In this document: piece after piece, positions 1 through 8,582 of the stretch
Position numbering within the stretch: position 1 is the stretch's first letter
How the letters are laid out: the number at the start of each line of letters is the position of its first letter
Origin: Pseudomonas mangiferae
GTDB lineage: Bacteria; Pseudomonadota; Gammaproteobacteria; Pseudomonadales; Pseudomonadaceae
Assembly: GCF_007109405.1 (NCBI RefSeq)
Contig: NZ_VJOY01000008.1
Coordinates: 164,567 to 228,566 of the forward strand
Reading direction: 5' to 3'
Length of the DNA: 64,000 nt
Translations under genes and position numbers: made by a program
The notes under the pieces: model-generated
The model's database searches: none
What the model was told of the DNA's origin: nothing
The model's input: the letters and a program-made list of their open reading frames with translations, nothing else

Positions 1-3000
1 TCTGTTCGAGCGGCGCCAGGGCCAGGTCCAGGTTGAGGCTGGCGAGCTTGGCCGGGTAGGCCTCGATGGACACGCCTTCGTGGTACTCCTTCACGTAAGG
101 CCGCAGTTTGGGCGGGCACATGCCGAAGAACACCCAGTCCACCCGGTCGGCCAGGTCCCGCACCACGTCGAAGATCAGCTCGAGATCGCCGGTGTGGCTG
201 GCGCCGCCGCCCCAGCCGACCCGCGGCCGCGGGCCCACGCCGCGCTGGCTTTGCAGGTGCCCCCACCAGGGCACCGGCAGGGTGTTGTGGACGACGCGGA
301 TCATCGGGTGCAGGTCGGAGAAGCTTTCCGCCAGCGCCTCGGTGGACACTACCAGGCGATCGCTCAGGGCCAACGCGCGGCGCAGGGACTTGACGATGTC
401 CTTGGGCATGGTCGCCCGGTGAACGCTCTTCAGTGGCAGGTTGGGCAGGTAATCGTCCAGCTCGAACACCTTGAAGGCCCGGGAGAACTCGCCGGCCTCG
501 GCGATGCCCTTGATGTTCTCGTCGCCGATCTGCCGCTGCAGCAGCAGGACATCCGGCTGGAAGCGCTCCAGTTCGACGATGGTGTGGTAGCGGTCGCTGA
601 TCCGCCCCTGGGCCAAACCCTCGGCCTGCAGGGCCTTCAGCGGCTGGATGACCCGGTAGTGGCCGCAGCCGAAATGGTCCGCCGGGTAAGCCAGTACCCG
701 CGGCAGCCCGGCGATGGGCAGCGGGTCCCAGCTGCGGTCCCGGCCGTGGTCGAAGTCGAAGCCGCTGCCCAGCAGCGACAGGTTGCGGTTATAGGCCGGG
801 TCGCTGGCCAGCAGGGGCAGCCAGCGCTGGTACATCAGCGCGCCTTCCCGCTCCATGCGTTCGCGGGTCTCGTCGGACCAGTCGTCCGGCGACTCCTGGC
901 GCAGCCCGGCCTCGGTAACCACCACGCAATAGGGTGTCCAGACCGTGAGAAAGCCGGCATCCCGCGCCCGCAGGCACAGGTCCGCATCGCGGCGCTCGTC
1001 GGTCAGCGCGGTGTCCAGGCCGCCCAACTGGTCGAACAGGCTGCGGCGGATGACCAGGCAGCTGGTGCTCACCGCGCTGTAGTCCTGGTCCACTTCCAGC
1101 CGCTGCATGTAGCCCGGGGTTTCCAGCGGCTCGCCGACGAAGGGCCGGCCCACCGGGCCATTGAGCCCCAGGACTAGGCCGGCCTGCTGCACGCGGCCAT
1201 CGGACGTCAGCACCTTGCCACCGACGATCCCCACCTCGGGCCGCTGAGCATGGTTGACCAGTTGCTGCAGCCAGTGCCCGTGGAGCACGATGCCGTCCCC
1301 CGTCAGCAGCACCAGGTAGTCGCCCCGCGCCTCGCGGGCGCCCTGGTTCACCGCGGCGGAGAAGGACGGACCCTCGCCGGCGGCCACGACCCGTACCTGG
1401 TCGCTGCCCAGCCCGGCGATGCCGCCCAGCCATTCGTCCCGGTCCGCCTCCCGGGTGCCGTCGGCCGCTTCGCCCGGATCAACCAGGAGCAGCTCGAAGC
1501 AGGGGTACTCGGTTTTCTCCAGGACGCTCTCGACGCACTGCCGCAAGGCCGCCAGGGGCTTATCGGCGACCACCAGGACGGATACCAGCGGCGTATCGCC
1601 GTGGTGGTAGTCGATGCGGTAGCGGCCGGGCCGCTCGCTGAGCACGTCGGCCTGATAGCCGCGTGCGTCCAGGTGGCGCTGGATGGCGCGGCGCTCGGCC
1701 GGGCTGTCCACCAGGCGCGGCGCCTCGGTGTTGAGCAGCACCTCGTCCACGTGGCCCAGCCCCACCAGGCCGCCCTGCTCCACCAGGCGCAGGATCACGT
1801 CCAGTTCGGCCGCTTCGCCGTAGTCCGCGTCGAAGCCGCCCAGGCCTGTCAGCAGGTCGCGGCGGAACAGCCAGTGGCGGGCGTGGGCGCCGGGGAAACT
1901 CAGCAGCAGGTCGAGGTTGAATCCCGGGCGGAACGCCGCGCCGACGAAGCCTTCGCCACCGCGATGGAATTCGTCGGCGAACACCGCCCGGCAATCCGGC
2001 GCCTGGGTGAGCTCCACCGCGACCAGTTGCAGGCCGCTGGGGGTAAAGCGATCACCGGCACGGGCAACCATCAGCCACTCGTCCTCGCTGGAGGCCGCCG
2101 CGACGTTGAGCGCCGGCAGCGGGTCCGCGCCATCCCAGGGGATCACGCGGATCGCCAGAGGGCTCGCGGGAATCGCCAGGCCGGGCCCGGCCAGCAGGTG
2201 CACGGTGGGCGAGTAATGGCTCTGCTCCAGGCTCTCCAGGGTATCGGCCAATGCCGTGGCGTCCTCGGCGCGGGCCGGCAGCAGGATGCCGATCCGCGGC
2301 GCGTCGCCGGGGCGCAGCAGGTGGCGCTCGATCAGCCGCTGCTGGTCCGCCGACGGCTCCCGGGACGCCAGCCAGCGCTGGAGATTGCGCTGGAAGCGCA
2401 TCTGCTTGCCGTGGCGGGCGTACTCGGCAGCCGCAGCCTGGGTGGTCTCGATGAAATGGTCCAGCTGCGGCCAGAACGCCCGTGCCTCGCTTTCCAGCTT
2501 TTCCCGCAGCAGCGGCAGGGTTTCCCGGGCGCGCTGGAGTTCATGCGCAGCGAGCCCCCAGGCCAGGCCGTACATGCCGGTCTCGTCGGGCGCGATGAGG
2601 TGCGGCGCGGCGGTGTTGGGCACGATCACCCCGAGGCAGCCGCACAGCGCGGCTTCCACCACCAGGCCCGAGGCCTCGCCGCAATAGAGGTACTCGCACT
2701 GCTGGAACAATTCTGCCAGCCCTTCCCAGGAATCCGGCCACTGCGGGGTGATCTGCACCGCGTCCGGCGGCAACAGCGCCGGGTCGATCTCGGCATGGCC
2801 GCGGCGGCCCAGGTAGTAGCAGACCTTGCCCGGGATGCGGGTCGCCGGGTCCTTGGGCGGCTGGAATACCCGCAGGTCCACCGCAGGCAGGTACAGCACG
2901 TTGCGCGGGTCGGCGCAGTACTGCAGCAGGCCCTTGGCGTAGGCGAACAGCAGGTCGTCCGGGCCGTACACCCCGCTGCCCTGGATGAAGCCTGGCTTGT

Positions 3001-3328
3001 TCAGCAGGTAGCGCACCACCACGTTGGCATCCAGCGGGTTGCCGTCGACGATCTCCGGGTAGATCACGATGGGCTCGACGCCAGCGGTCTTGTGCAGCTC
3101 CACCACCAAGTCGGTGAGGCGCGGGGTCATCAGCTCCGGGCTCATCACCTGGGCGTAGATGTAGGCCTCGTGGCCGGAGCGGATCAGCGCATCGCAGAGC
3201 ATGTGCAGGACGCGGATGCCGGCGGAGTTGCGCCGGTAGTCGGCGGCGATGATGTAGTACGGGTGGGGGCGTCTGGCGAACAACGCGCGGTGGGGAGTGG
3301 GCGGGGTGACCGGGACGGAATGATCCAT
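1..3328 (-). CDS. Giant multi-module glycosyltransferase (3' end beyond window)
   Basis: The minus-strand frame is open without a stop from an ATG at 3328 to the window edge, giving at least 1109 residues. I read four glycosyltransferase-like parts. Residues about 1-330 resemble a GT-B enzyme. Residues about 344-570 look like a GT2 fold with an acidic FADE motif. Residues about 583-810 are a second GT2 beginning PLVSVLVV, whose usual acidic metal motif is degenerate (TGDG). From about 876 a GT4-like domain starts with RVLAYPADHFGCGHYR and continues to a VGWGGGASHTGD glycine-rich loop. Very large glycosyltransferases beside flgL/fliC in Pseudomonas (FgtA type) glycosylate flagellin in the cytoplasm, so transfer of the sugar made by the upstream genes to flagellin is inferred. 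The gene follows the SDR gene by 50 bp. The Shine-Dalgarno sequence is weak (GAGCG). The acceptor is not proven. Confidence 0.8.
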   Translation of the reverse strand, partial: MDHSVPVTPPTPHRALFARRPHPYYIIAADYRRNSAGIRVLHMLCDALIRSGHEAYIYAQVMSPELMTPRLTDLVVELHKTAGVEPIVIYPEIVDGNPLDANVVVRYLLNKPGFIQGSGVYGPDDLLFAYAKGLLQYCADPRNVLYLPAVDLRVFQPPKDPATRIPGKVCYYLGRRGHAEIDPALLPPDAVQITPQWPDSWEGLAELFQQCEYLYCGEASGLVVEAALCGCLGVIVPNTAAPHLIAPDETGMYGLAWGLAAHELQRARETLPLLREKLESEARAFWPQLDHFIETTQAAAAEYARHGKQMRFQRNLQRWLASREPSADQQRLIERHLLRPGDAPRIGILLPARAEDATALADTLESLEQSHYSPTVHLLAGPGLAIPASPLAIRVIPWDGADPLPALNVAAASSEDEWLMVARAGDRFTPSGLQLVAVELTQAPDCRAVFADEFHRGGEGFVGAAFRPGFNLDLLLSFPGAHARHWLFRRDLLTGLGGFDADYGEAAELDVILRLVEQGGLVGLGHVDEVLLNTEAPRLVDSPAERRAIQRHLDARGYQADVLSERPGRYRIDYHHGDTPLVSVLVVADKPLAALRQCVESVLEKTEYPCFELLLVDPGEAADGTREADRDEWLGGIAGLGSDQVRVVAAGEGPSFSAAVNQGAREARGDYLVLLTGDGIVLHGHWLQQLVNHAQRPEVGIVGGKVLTSDGRVQQAGLVLGLNGPVGRPFVGEPLETPGYMQRLEVDQDYSAVSTSCLVIRRSLFDQLGGLDTALTDERRDADLCLRARDAGFLTVWTPYCVVVTEAGLRQESPDDWSDETRERMEREGALMYQRWLPLLASDPAYNRNLSLLGSGFDFDHGRDRSWDPLPIAGLPRVLAYPADHFGCGHYRVIQPLKALQAEGLAQGRISDRYHTIVELERFQPDVLLLQRQIGDENIKGIAEAGEFSRAFKVFELDDYLPNLPLKSVHRATMPKDIVKSLRRALALSDRLVVSTEALAESFSDLHPMIRVVHNTLPVPWWGHLQSQRGVGPRPRVGWGGGASHTGDLELIFDVVRDLADRVDWVFFGMCPPKLRPYVKEYHEGVSIEAYPAKLASLNLDLALAPLEQ

Positions 3329-3378
3329 GAAGGCGCTCGCTAGTCGGAAGATTGACGCTCAAATCACTATAGCAACCC

Positions 3379-4440
3379 TCATGCCCGGCTTCGGTCGGGC
3401 TGGGCTTCGCGCCACCACTGGGCGGTGGACAGGATCGCCTGGTCCAGGCCGGTCCAGACGTCCAGGCCCAGCCCCCGGGCCTTGTCGATGGCCGGAATGT
3501 AGCGGGAGCGTAGCCCCGCCTCGCCCGCCTCGGCGATCCGGACCGGCAGGTCCGGCGCCAGCAGCGCCGCCACCCGGTGGGCCAGGTCGGCCACGCTCAG
3601 GGCCGCGTCGGACCCCACGTTGTAGGCCTCGCCGGGCACGCCGCGCAGCAGCAGGGTCAGCAGCCAGCCGGCCAGGTCGGCGCCATAGAGGTAGCTGCGC
3701 AGGGCTTCGCCCCGGGAATTGAGGCGAATGGGCTGGCCCTGCAGCGCATCGCGGATGAAGTTGCCGATGGCGAAGTGTCCATCCATGGGCAACCCGGGGC
3801 CGGCGAAGGCGAAGCAGCGGGCGTGCGTCATGGCGAACCCGTGACGGCGGGCATACAGCGCGCCCAGGGTTTCCGCGGCGCGCTTGGCCTCGCCGTAGGC
3901 GCTATCGGCGGATTCGCTGGCGCAGGCGAAGCCGGCCTGCTCGGAAATCCGCGCCACGTCGTCCGGCTGGCGCCCGTACTGAGCGCCGGAGCCCACCAGC
4001 AGTACCCGGCGGACGCTGCCGGCCACGGCCGCATCCAGCAGATTGCGGGTGCCCTGCAGGATGCTGTCGTAGACGGTCAGCAGGTCGCGGTGAGCGGCCG
4101 CCGAGGTATCGGTCCCCGCGTGCAGCAGCAGGTCGAAGGGGCGGCCGCCGAGGTCCACCCCGCGCATGTCCCCGGCGCACCAGTCCAGCCAGCCGGCGCC
4201 GCGGTAATGGGGCTCGTCCGCCAGGAACCGACCGGGATCGCGGGAAATGACCGTGACCGCCACCTCGATCCCGTCCCGGCGCAGGCCGTCCAGGGTCGCC
4301 AGCAGCCAGCGGCCGAAGAAGCCGGTGCCGCCGCTCAGCAGCAGGCGCTGCCCGTGCAGCAGGCGCAGGTCCGGCAGGCGCCGGCACAGCACCTCCACAT
4401 CGGCGGCGATCTGCGGGCTGGCGAGGGACAGGGTCGGCAT
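3379..4440 (-). CDS. Extended SDR: NAD-dependent sugar epimerase/dehydratase/reductase
   Basis: A 353-residue Rossmann protein. The dinucleotide loop GGTGFFG is at residues 37-43, a catalytic-type Ser at 151 and the YxxxK pair at Tyr182/Lys186, so the SDR triad is complete. Family members act on nucleotide-linked sugars as epimerases, dehydratases or ketoreductases. Next to a YerE-like enzyme, a plausible job is reducing the keto group of a two-carbon branch, as YerF does in CDP-yersiniose synthesis, but this rests on context only. Its start overlaps the stop of the NeuB-like gene by one base, so the two are probably translationally coupled. An epimerase acting on the NeuB-like substrate or product is an equally open alternative. 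Confidence 0.8.
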   Translation of the reverse strand: MPTLSLASPQIAADVEVLCRRLPDLRLLHGQRLLLSGGTGFFGRWLLATLDGLRRDGIEVAVTVISRDPGRFLADEPHYRGAGWLDWCAGDMRGVDLGGRPFDLLLHAGTDTSAAAHRDLLTVYDSILQGTRNLLDAAVAGSVRRVLLVGSGAQYGRQPDDVARISEQAGFACASESADSAYGEAKRAAETLGALYARRHGFAMTHARCFAFAGPGLPMDGHFAIGNFIRDALQGQPIRLNSRGEALRSYLYGADLAGWLLTLLLRGVPGEAYNVGSDAALSVADLAHRVAALLAPDLPVRIAEAGEAGLRSRYIPAIDKARGLGLDVWTGLDQAILSTAQWWREAQPDRSRA

Positions 4441-5534
4441 CAGAGGCCGCGGCGTTTGATCACGTCGCGCATGCCGGCGTTGATGAAGGGGCCTTCCACC
4501 TGCTCCAGGGTCAGTGCGCCATCCTGCGGCAGGGTCTGGGACAGGGTCAGCCCGTTGAGCACCTCGCGGCAGGACAGTTGCCCCTTCTGCAGCGGGATCG
4601 CCAAGTAGAAATCCTCGTTGAAGTTGGCGTGGTCCACCACGTAGCCCTCCTCCAGCTCACGCCGGGCGTAGACGCCGCGCACCAGCTTGTCCAGGTATTC
4701 CACCTCGCGGGTGGGCAGCACCCGGCGCTGGGAACCGGCGCCGCCGCACATCTCCCGGGCCTTGTGGTAGGCACGGAACCACTCGTCCACCTGGTGCGGC
4801 TGGGAGCAGTACGACGATACCGGGATGCCGTCGGCGTCGATGTCGATGTGCCGTTCCCAGGTGCGTGCGCCCTTGCCGTAGGAGATCAGCATGGAACTGG
4901 TCCAGTCGTGGTACTCGTGGGTGGAGAAACCGATCACGTGGCCCGGGTAGCGGTTGCGCAGGAAGTCGATCTGGTTCAGCTCCAGCTCGTGGTCCTCCGA
5001 CGGGTAGAGGGACACGCAGTGGTTGATGGCCAGGGGGATGTCGCGGTTCTCGAAGAACAGCACCAGGTCGTCGAGGTTCTTCTGGCTGGCGCCGCCGGAC
5101 GAGGCGATCACCGGGCGACGGGTATGAGCGATGCGCTCGATCAGCGGCCAGTCGTTGATGTCCGAGCTGGCCATCTTGATGATCGGGAAATTGAATTTCT
5201 CGCACAGCTCCACCGACTGCTCGTCGAACGGCGTGGCCATGGGGATACAGCCGGACTTGGCGATGGCGTCCACCAGCACACCGAAGTCTTCCTCGCTGAG
5301 CTTGGTGTCCAGGGTCTTCTTGACGTAGCGGATGTCGGCGCGGTCCTGGAAATCCTTGTGGACGAAGCGCTCCACGTCGCGGAACTGCAGCTTGATGGCC
5401 GCCCGCACGTTGTTGAAGCGCACCGGGTGGGAGAACTGCTGGACGATCCGCAGGCCACGGTCGAGGCGGCCCCAATGGTTGTTAGCCAGTTCCAGGACGA
5501 ACAGGTCTTCGAAGATTTCGTTTGGATTGCGCAT
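4440..5534 (-). CDS. Divergent NeuB-family (sialic acid synthase-like) protein
   Basis: 364 residues from an ATG preceded by AGGAAG. The barrel motifs of N-acetylneuraminate synthases are recognisable but divergent: LELANNHWG where NeuB has EIGxNHxG, IKLQFRD for the KxQ strand, IKMASSDINDWPLI, PVIASSGGAS and NHCVSLYPS. The C-terminal part (from about residue 275) resembles the antifreeze/SAF domain that closes the partner active site in NeuB dimers. The family condenses phosphoenolpyruvate with a six-carbon sugar to give a nine-carbon keto-acid. No NeuC, PseB/PseC/PseH or LegB homologue is seen in the window, so the acceptor is unknown. It sits inside a CDP-deoxysugar operon. I am sure of the family and unsure of the reaction. 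Confidence 0.8.
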   Translation of the reverse strand: MRNPNEIFEDLFVLELANNHWGRLDRGLRIVQQFSHPVRFNNVRAAIKLQFRDVERFVHKDFQDRADIRYVKKTLDTKLSEEDFGVLVDAIAKSGCIPMATPFDEQSVELCEKFNFPIIKMASSDINDWPLIERIAHTRRPVIASSGGASQKNLDDLVLFFENRDIPLAINHCVSLYPSEDHELELNQIDFLRNRYPGHVIGFSTHEYHDWTSSMLISYGKGARTWERHIDIDADGIPVSSYCSQPHQVDEWFRAYHKAREMCGGAGSQRRVLPTREVEYLDKLVRGVYARRELEEGYVVDHANFNEDFYLAIPLQKGQLSCREVLNGLTLSQTLPQDGALTLEQVEGPFINAGMRDVIKRRGL

Positions 5535-5600
5535 GGGATCTTCCTGTCTTTGATTCGTCACCGGCACGCGGCGAGGGGCCCGGACATCGACGAAACGGCG

Positions 5601-6707
5601 TCAGTGGTAGGCATAGAACACCGATTCGAAGGAATTCGTTTCGTGCAGCTTGAGCGATACCTTATAGCCCAGGCCAAGACCGTGGATGAACGCGGGGATA
5701 CGCCAGAGATCGTCCCAGCGGTGGTAGGCGGCGATGGCCAGGAACGGCCGCTGGCTGGCGATCAGCCGGCGCGCGCCCTCCAGGGCCGGCATCTCGTTGC
5801 CCTCGATGTCCAGCTTGAGAAAGTCCACCCGCTCGTGGACCAGCAGGTCGTCCAGCCGCGTCACCTGGATCGTCGAGTCGCCCTGGGGATCGAGGCTGCT
5901 GCCCTCCCCCGCGCCGGCGTTGAAGCGCAGGAACGCGTTGCTGTCGGACAACCCCATGGGCAGGCACACCGCCGGCAGCGGCTGCCGTGCCAGGTCGGCG
6001 GCGAGCCGCGCATAGTTGTCCGGGTCGGGCTCGAAGGCGTACACCCGCCCCAGGTCCAGCAGCGCAGCAGCCTGGCGGATGCTGTCGCCGTCGTAGGCGC
6101 CGCCGTCCAGGTAGACGCAGCCGGCGGCCACATAGCGGCGCAGAGACGCCGGGAAGTACTGCAATTCCGGGCTCGGCATCAGGGGGCGCTCCAGCGCCAG
6201 AGCGCGACGGAAGTCCAGCATCGCGGCGAAGGTGGCACGGCTCTCGTCGTCCGCGAGAATGCCATACGCCGTCTCGATGGCCGCCTGCGCACCGGCGTAG
6301 GCCTGCAGCGGCGCCAGCCAGAAGCGCCAGCCCATGGCCTCGGCGACCCAGCCGAAATACTCCTGGGGAACCCGCACCTCGTCGAAGCCGGCGGCCAGGC
6401 CGGCCTGGCGCAGGGCGGTCAGCTCGGCGTCGGCGCCGCGGTTGTAGACGCCGATCCACAGCGGCGATCGCCGAAGCGCCGCCGGCACGTCGGCCAGGGC
6501 GCTCACCGGTACGCCATCGACCTCGGCGGTGGTCGGCGCGGCGCTGACCGCGAAATGCCGCACCGGGATGCCCTGCCCTTCACAGGCTCGGCGCAGCGCC
6601 CGGGCGAAGTTGCCGGCGCCATGGATCACCACGCCATCGCGGCGCGCGCGCGCCAGGGCGTCCTGCAGGCGTTCGGCGCGATCGTCGGGTTCGGGGCGAT
6701 AGACCAT
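5601..6707 (-). CDS. FkbM-family SAM-dependent methyltransferase
   Basis: 368 residues. The ATG at 6707 was chosen because a perfect AGGAGG lies just upstream. Residues about 1-130 form an unusual N-terminal region beginning with a possible nucleotide-binding strand (VVIHGAGNFARALRRA). The C-terminal half is a class I methyltransferase: CVYLDGGAYDGDS (motif I), VYAFEPDPDNYARL (post-I acidic loop) and DFLKLDIEGNE, a signature of FkbM enzymes. FkbM proteins usually O-methylate sugars or polyketides. In a flagellar glycan operon, methylation of the glycan is the simplest reading. It starts 13 bp after the thiamine enzyme gene and ends 66 bp before the NeuB-like gene. Confidence 0.85.
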   Translation of the reverse strand: MVYRPEPDDRAERLQDALARARRDGVVIHGAGNFARALRRACEGQGIPVRHFAVSAAPTTAEVDGVPVSALADVPAALRRSPLWIGVYNRGADAELTALRQAGLAAGFDEVRVPQEYFGWVAEAMGWRFWLAPLQAYAGAQAAIETAYGILADDESRATFAAMLDFRRALALERPLMPSPELQYFPASLRRYVAAGCVYLDGGAYDGDSIRQAAALLDLGRVYAFEPDPDNYARLAADLARQPLPAVCLPMGLSDSNAFLRFNAGAGEGSSLDPQGDSTIQVTRLDDLLVHERVDFLKLDIEGNEMPALEGARRLIASQRPFLAIAAYHRWDDLWRIPAFIHGLGLGYKVSLKLHETNSFESVFYAYH

Positions 6708-6720
6708 GGCGGCCTCCTGT

Positions 6721-8517
6721 TCAGCGCCGGGCACGGATGGCGGCCGCTTCGGCGCGCACCGCGGCCAGCTGCTGCGGGTCGAGGAAAGGGAACATGTCAT
6801 CCAGCTCGGGCGTCTGGAACTTGCCGTCCTCGCCGATCCGCGACTTGATCCGCGGCTCGAAGGACTGCGCCGGGTCCACCTCGATCTGCACCAGCCGCGG
6901 CCCGTCGGCGGCGAGGGCCTGGTCCAGGCGCTCCAGGTCGGCCTCGCAGGTGACCGACAGCGTCGGCAGCCCGTAGGCGTCTGCCAGCCGGGCGAAGTCC
7001 GGGCAGTCCACCCCGGACGCCGGATCGGCGCCCACCACCCGGCCGAAGAAGTTCTCGTGGGTCTGCTTGATGGACAGGTAGCCCTCGTTGGCCAGTACCA
7101 GCACCAGCACGTTCAGGCCCAGGGTGCGCAGGGTCTGCAGTTCCTGCACGTTCATCTGCAGGCTGCCGTCGCCGGCGAAGCACACCACCCGCCGCGCCGA
7201 CGCCCCCCGCGCCGCGCCCAGGGCGGCGGGCAGGTCGTAGCCCATGGACGCGGAGCCGGAGTTGCTGAACAGCCGCTGGCCGGCCCGCAGCCGGCCCACC
7301 TGGAACGGCAGGATGCAGGCCGAGGCATTGCCGCAGACCACGATGTCGTCGTCCCGCAGGGCTTCGAAGACCCGGTGGACGATGGCGTAGGGGTTGAGCC
7401 GAGGCGCCAGGGCGTGGTGCGCCTGCAGCACCGGGAAGCGCTGCTGCAGGCCGTGGGCCCAGCCGCTCCAGGGGGAGAAATCCGGCAGCGATGCGCCTTC
7501 CAGGGCCTGTGCCAGGCCGGCGAGGAAGTCCCCGGCATCCGCGTGCACCGGCAAGTCGGCATGCACCAGGGGCTTGTCCAGTTCGTGGGGATCGATGTCC
7601 ACCTGCACCACGTAGGCGCGATTGGCGAAGGACGCCCAGTTGTAGCTGACCTGGCGGACGTTCAGCCGCGAGCCGATGACGATCACCAGGTCGGCGTTCT
7701 GCAGGGCGAAATTGCCGGCGCGAGTGCCGATGGTGCCCGGCCGGCCGGCAAACAGTGGGTGATCGCTGGCGATCAGGTCATGGGTCCAGGCGGTGGCCAC
7801 GGGAATGCCGAAACGTTCGGCGAACGCCAGCAACGCCTGCTCAGCCTTGCCCAGGCGTACCCCGGTGCCGGCCAGGATCAACGGCCGGTCGGCCTGGGCC
7901 AGGCGCGCCGCCACGGCAGCGCAGGCCTCGCCGAGGGCCGCCCGTGGCGTGGCGGCCGGTGCCGGCGCCGCGGCGAAGCGCACCGCCACCGGGGCGGACT
8001 GCACGTCCAGGGGAATGTCCAGCCAGACCGGGCCGGGGCGGCCGGCGGTGGCCAGGGCGAACAGCCGCGGCAGCGCCTCGCCCAAGTGCTCGGGGCTGCC
8101 GATGGCTTCGGCCGCCTTGCACACCGGCGCCGCCATGGCGACGATGGGCGCTTCCTGGTCGCCCAGCTGGCGCAGGCCCGGCACCGGGGTGTGGTCCAGG
8201 CTGGTCTCGCGCTTCACCTGGCCGGACAGCACCAGCATCGGGATCGAATCGGTGAAGGCGCCGAATACCCCATTGAGGGCGTTGATCCCGCCGGGGCCGG
8301 TGGTGACGTTGACCACCGCCGGCTTGCCGCTGATGCGCGCGTAGCCCTCGGCGGCCATGGCGCAGGCCTGCTCGTGGTGCATGAAGGTGCAGGTCAGCCC
8401 GGGGTGGCTGGCCAGCGCCTGGTTGAGAAACATGGCACCCCCGCCGGTCACCGCGAAGACCTGCTCGATCCCCTGGGCCACCAGCCAGTCGGCTATCTGT
8501 TCGGCTGTCGTTTTCAT
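6721..8517 (-). CDS. Thiamine-diphosphate enzyme, YerE/acetolactate-synthase-like
   Basis: 598 residues from the ATG at 8517, which begins the conserved MKTTAEQIADWL region. It has the three-domain acetohydroxyacid-synthase fold. The ThDP-activating glutamate is Glu49 (HHEQACAMAAEGYAR), and the cofactor motif GDGSLQMNVQEL near residue 455 ends with the usual Asn. In YerE of Yersinia, a related enzyme transfers a two-carbon acetyl unit from pyruvate to C4 of CDP-4-keto-3,6-dideoxyglucose. Here the gene lies directly downstream of the rfbF-rfbG-rfbH type genes that would make exactly that substrate. This context is much stronger evidence for a branched-sugar synthase than for acetolactate synthesis. 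A 65-bp gap separates it from the rfbH-like gene. Confidence 0.83.
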   Translation of the reverse strand: MKTTAEQIADWLVAQGIEQVFAVTGGGAMFLNQALASHPGLTCTFMHHEQACAMAAEGYARISGKPAVVNVTTGPGGINALNGVFGAFTDSIPMLVLSGQVKRETSLDHTPVPGLRQLGDQEAPIVAMAAPVCKAAEAIGSPEHLGEALPRLFALATAGRPGPVWLDIPLDVQSAPVAVRFAAAPAPAATPRAALGEACAAVAARLAQADRPLILAGTGVRLGKAEQALLAFAERFGIPVATAWTHDLIASDHPLFAGRPGTIGTRAGNFALQNADLVIVIGSRLNVRQVSYNWASFANRAYVVQVDIDPHELDKPLVHADLPVHADAGDFLAGLAQALEGASLPDFSPWSGWAHGLQQRFPVLQAHHALAPRLNPYAIVHRVFEALRDDDIVVCGNASACILPFQVGRLRAGQRLFSNSGSASMGYDLPAALGAARGASARRVVCFAGDGSLQMNVQELQTLRTLGLNVLVLVLANEGYLSIKQTHENFFGRVVGADPASGVDCPDFARLADAYGLPTLSVTCEADLERLDQALAADGPRLVQIEVDPAQSFEPRIKSRIGEDGKFQTPELDDMFPFLDPQQLAAVRAEAAAIRARR

Positions 8518-8582
8518 GGATGTCCTGAATCGTCTTTCGTCGGTAGACGTGGCGCGCTCGCGCCACGCGGATCGGGCGGCGC

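Noticed and set aside
1250..3343. A 697-codon plus-strand open frame over the giant glycosyltransferase
   Set aside because: The minus strand carries recognisable glycosyltransferase motifs throughout; the plus-strand frame has none and no ribosome site.
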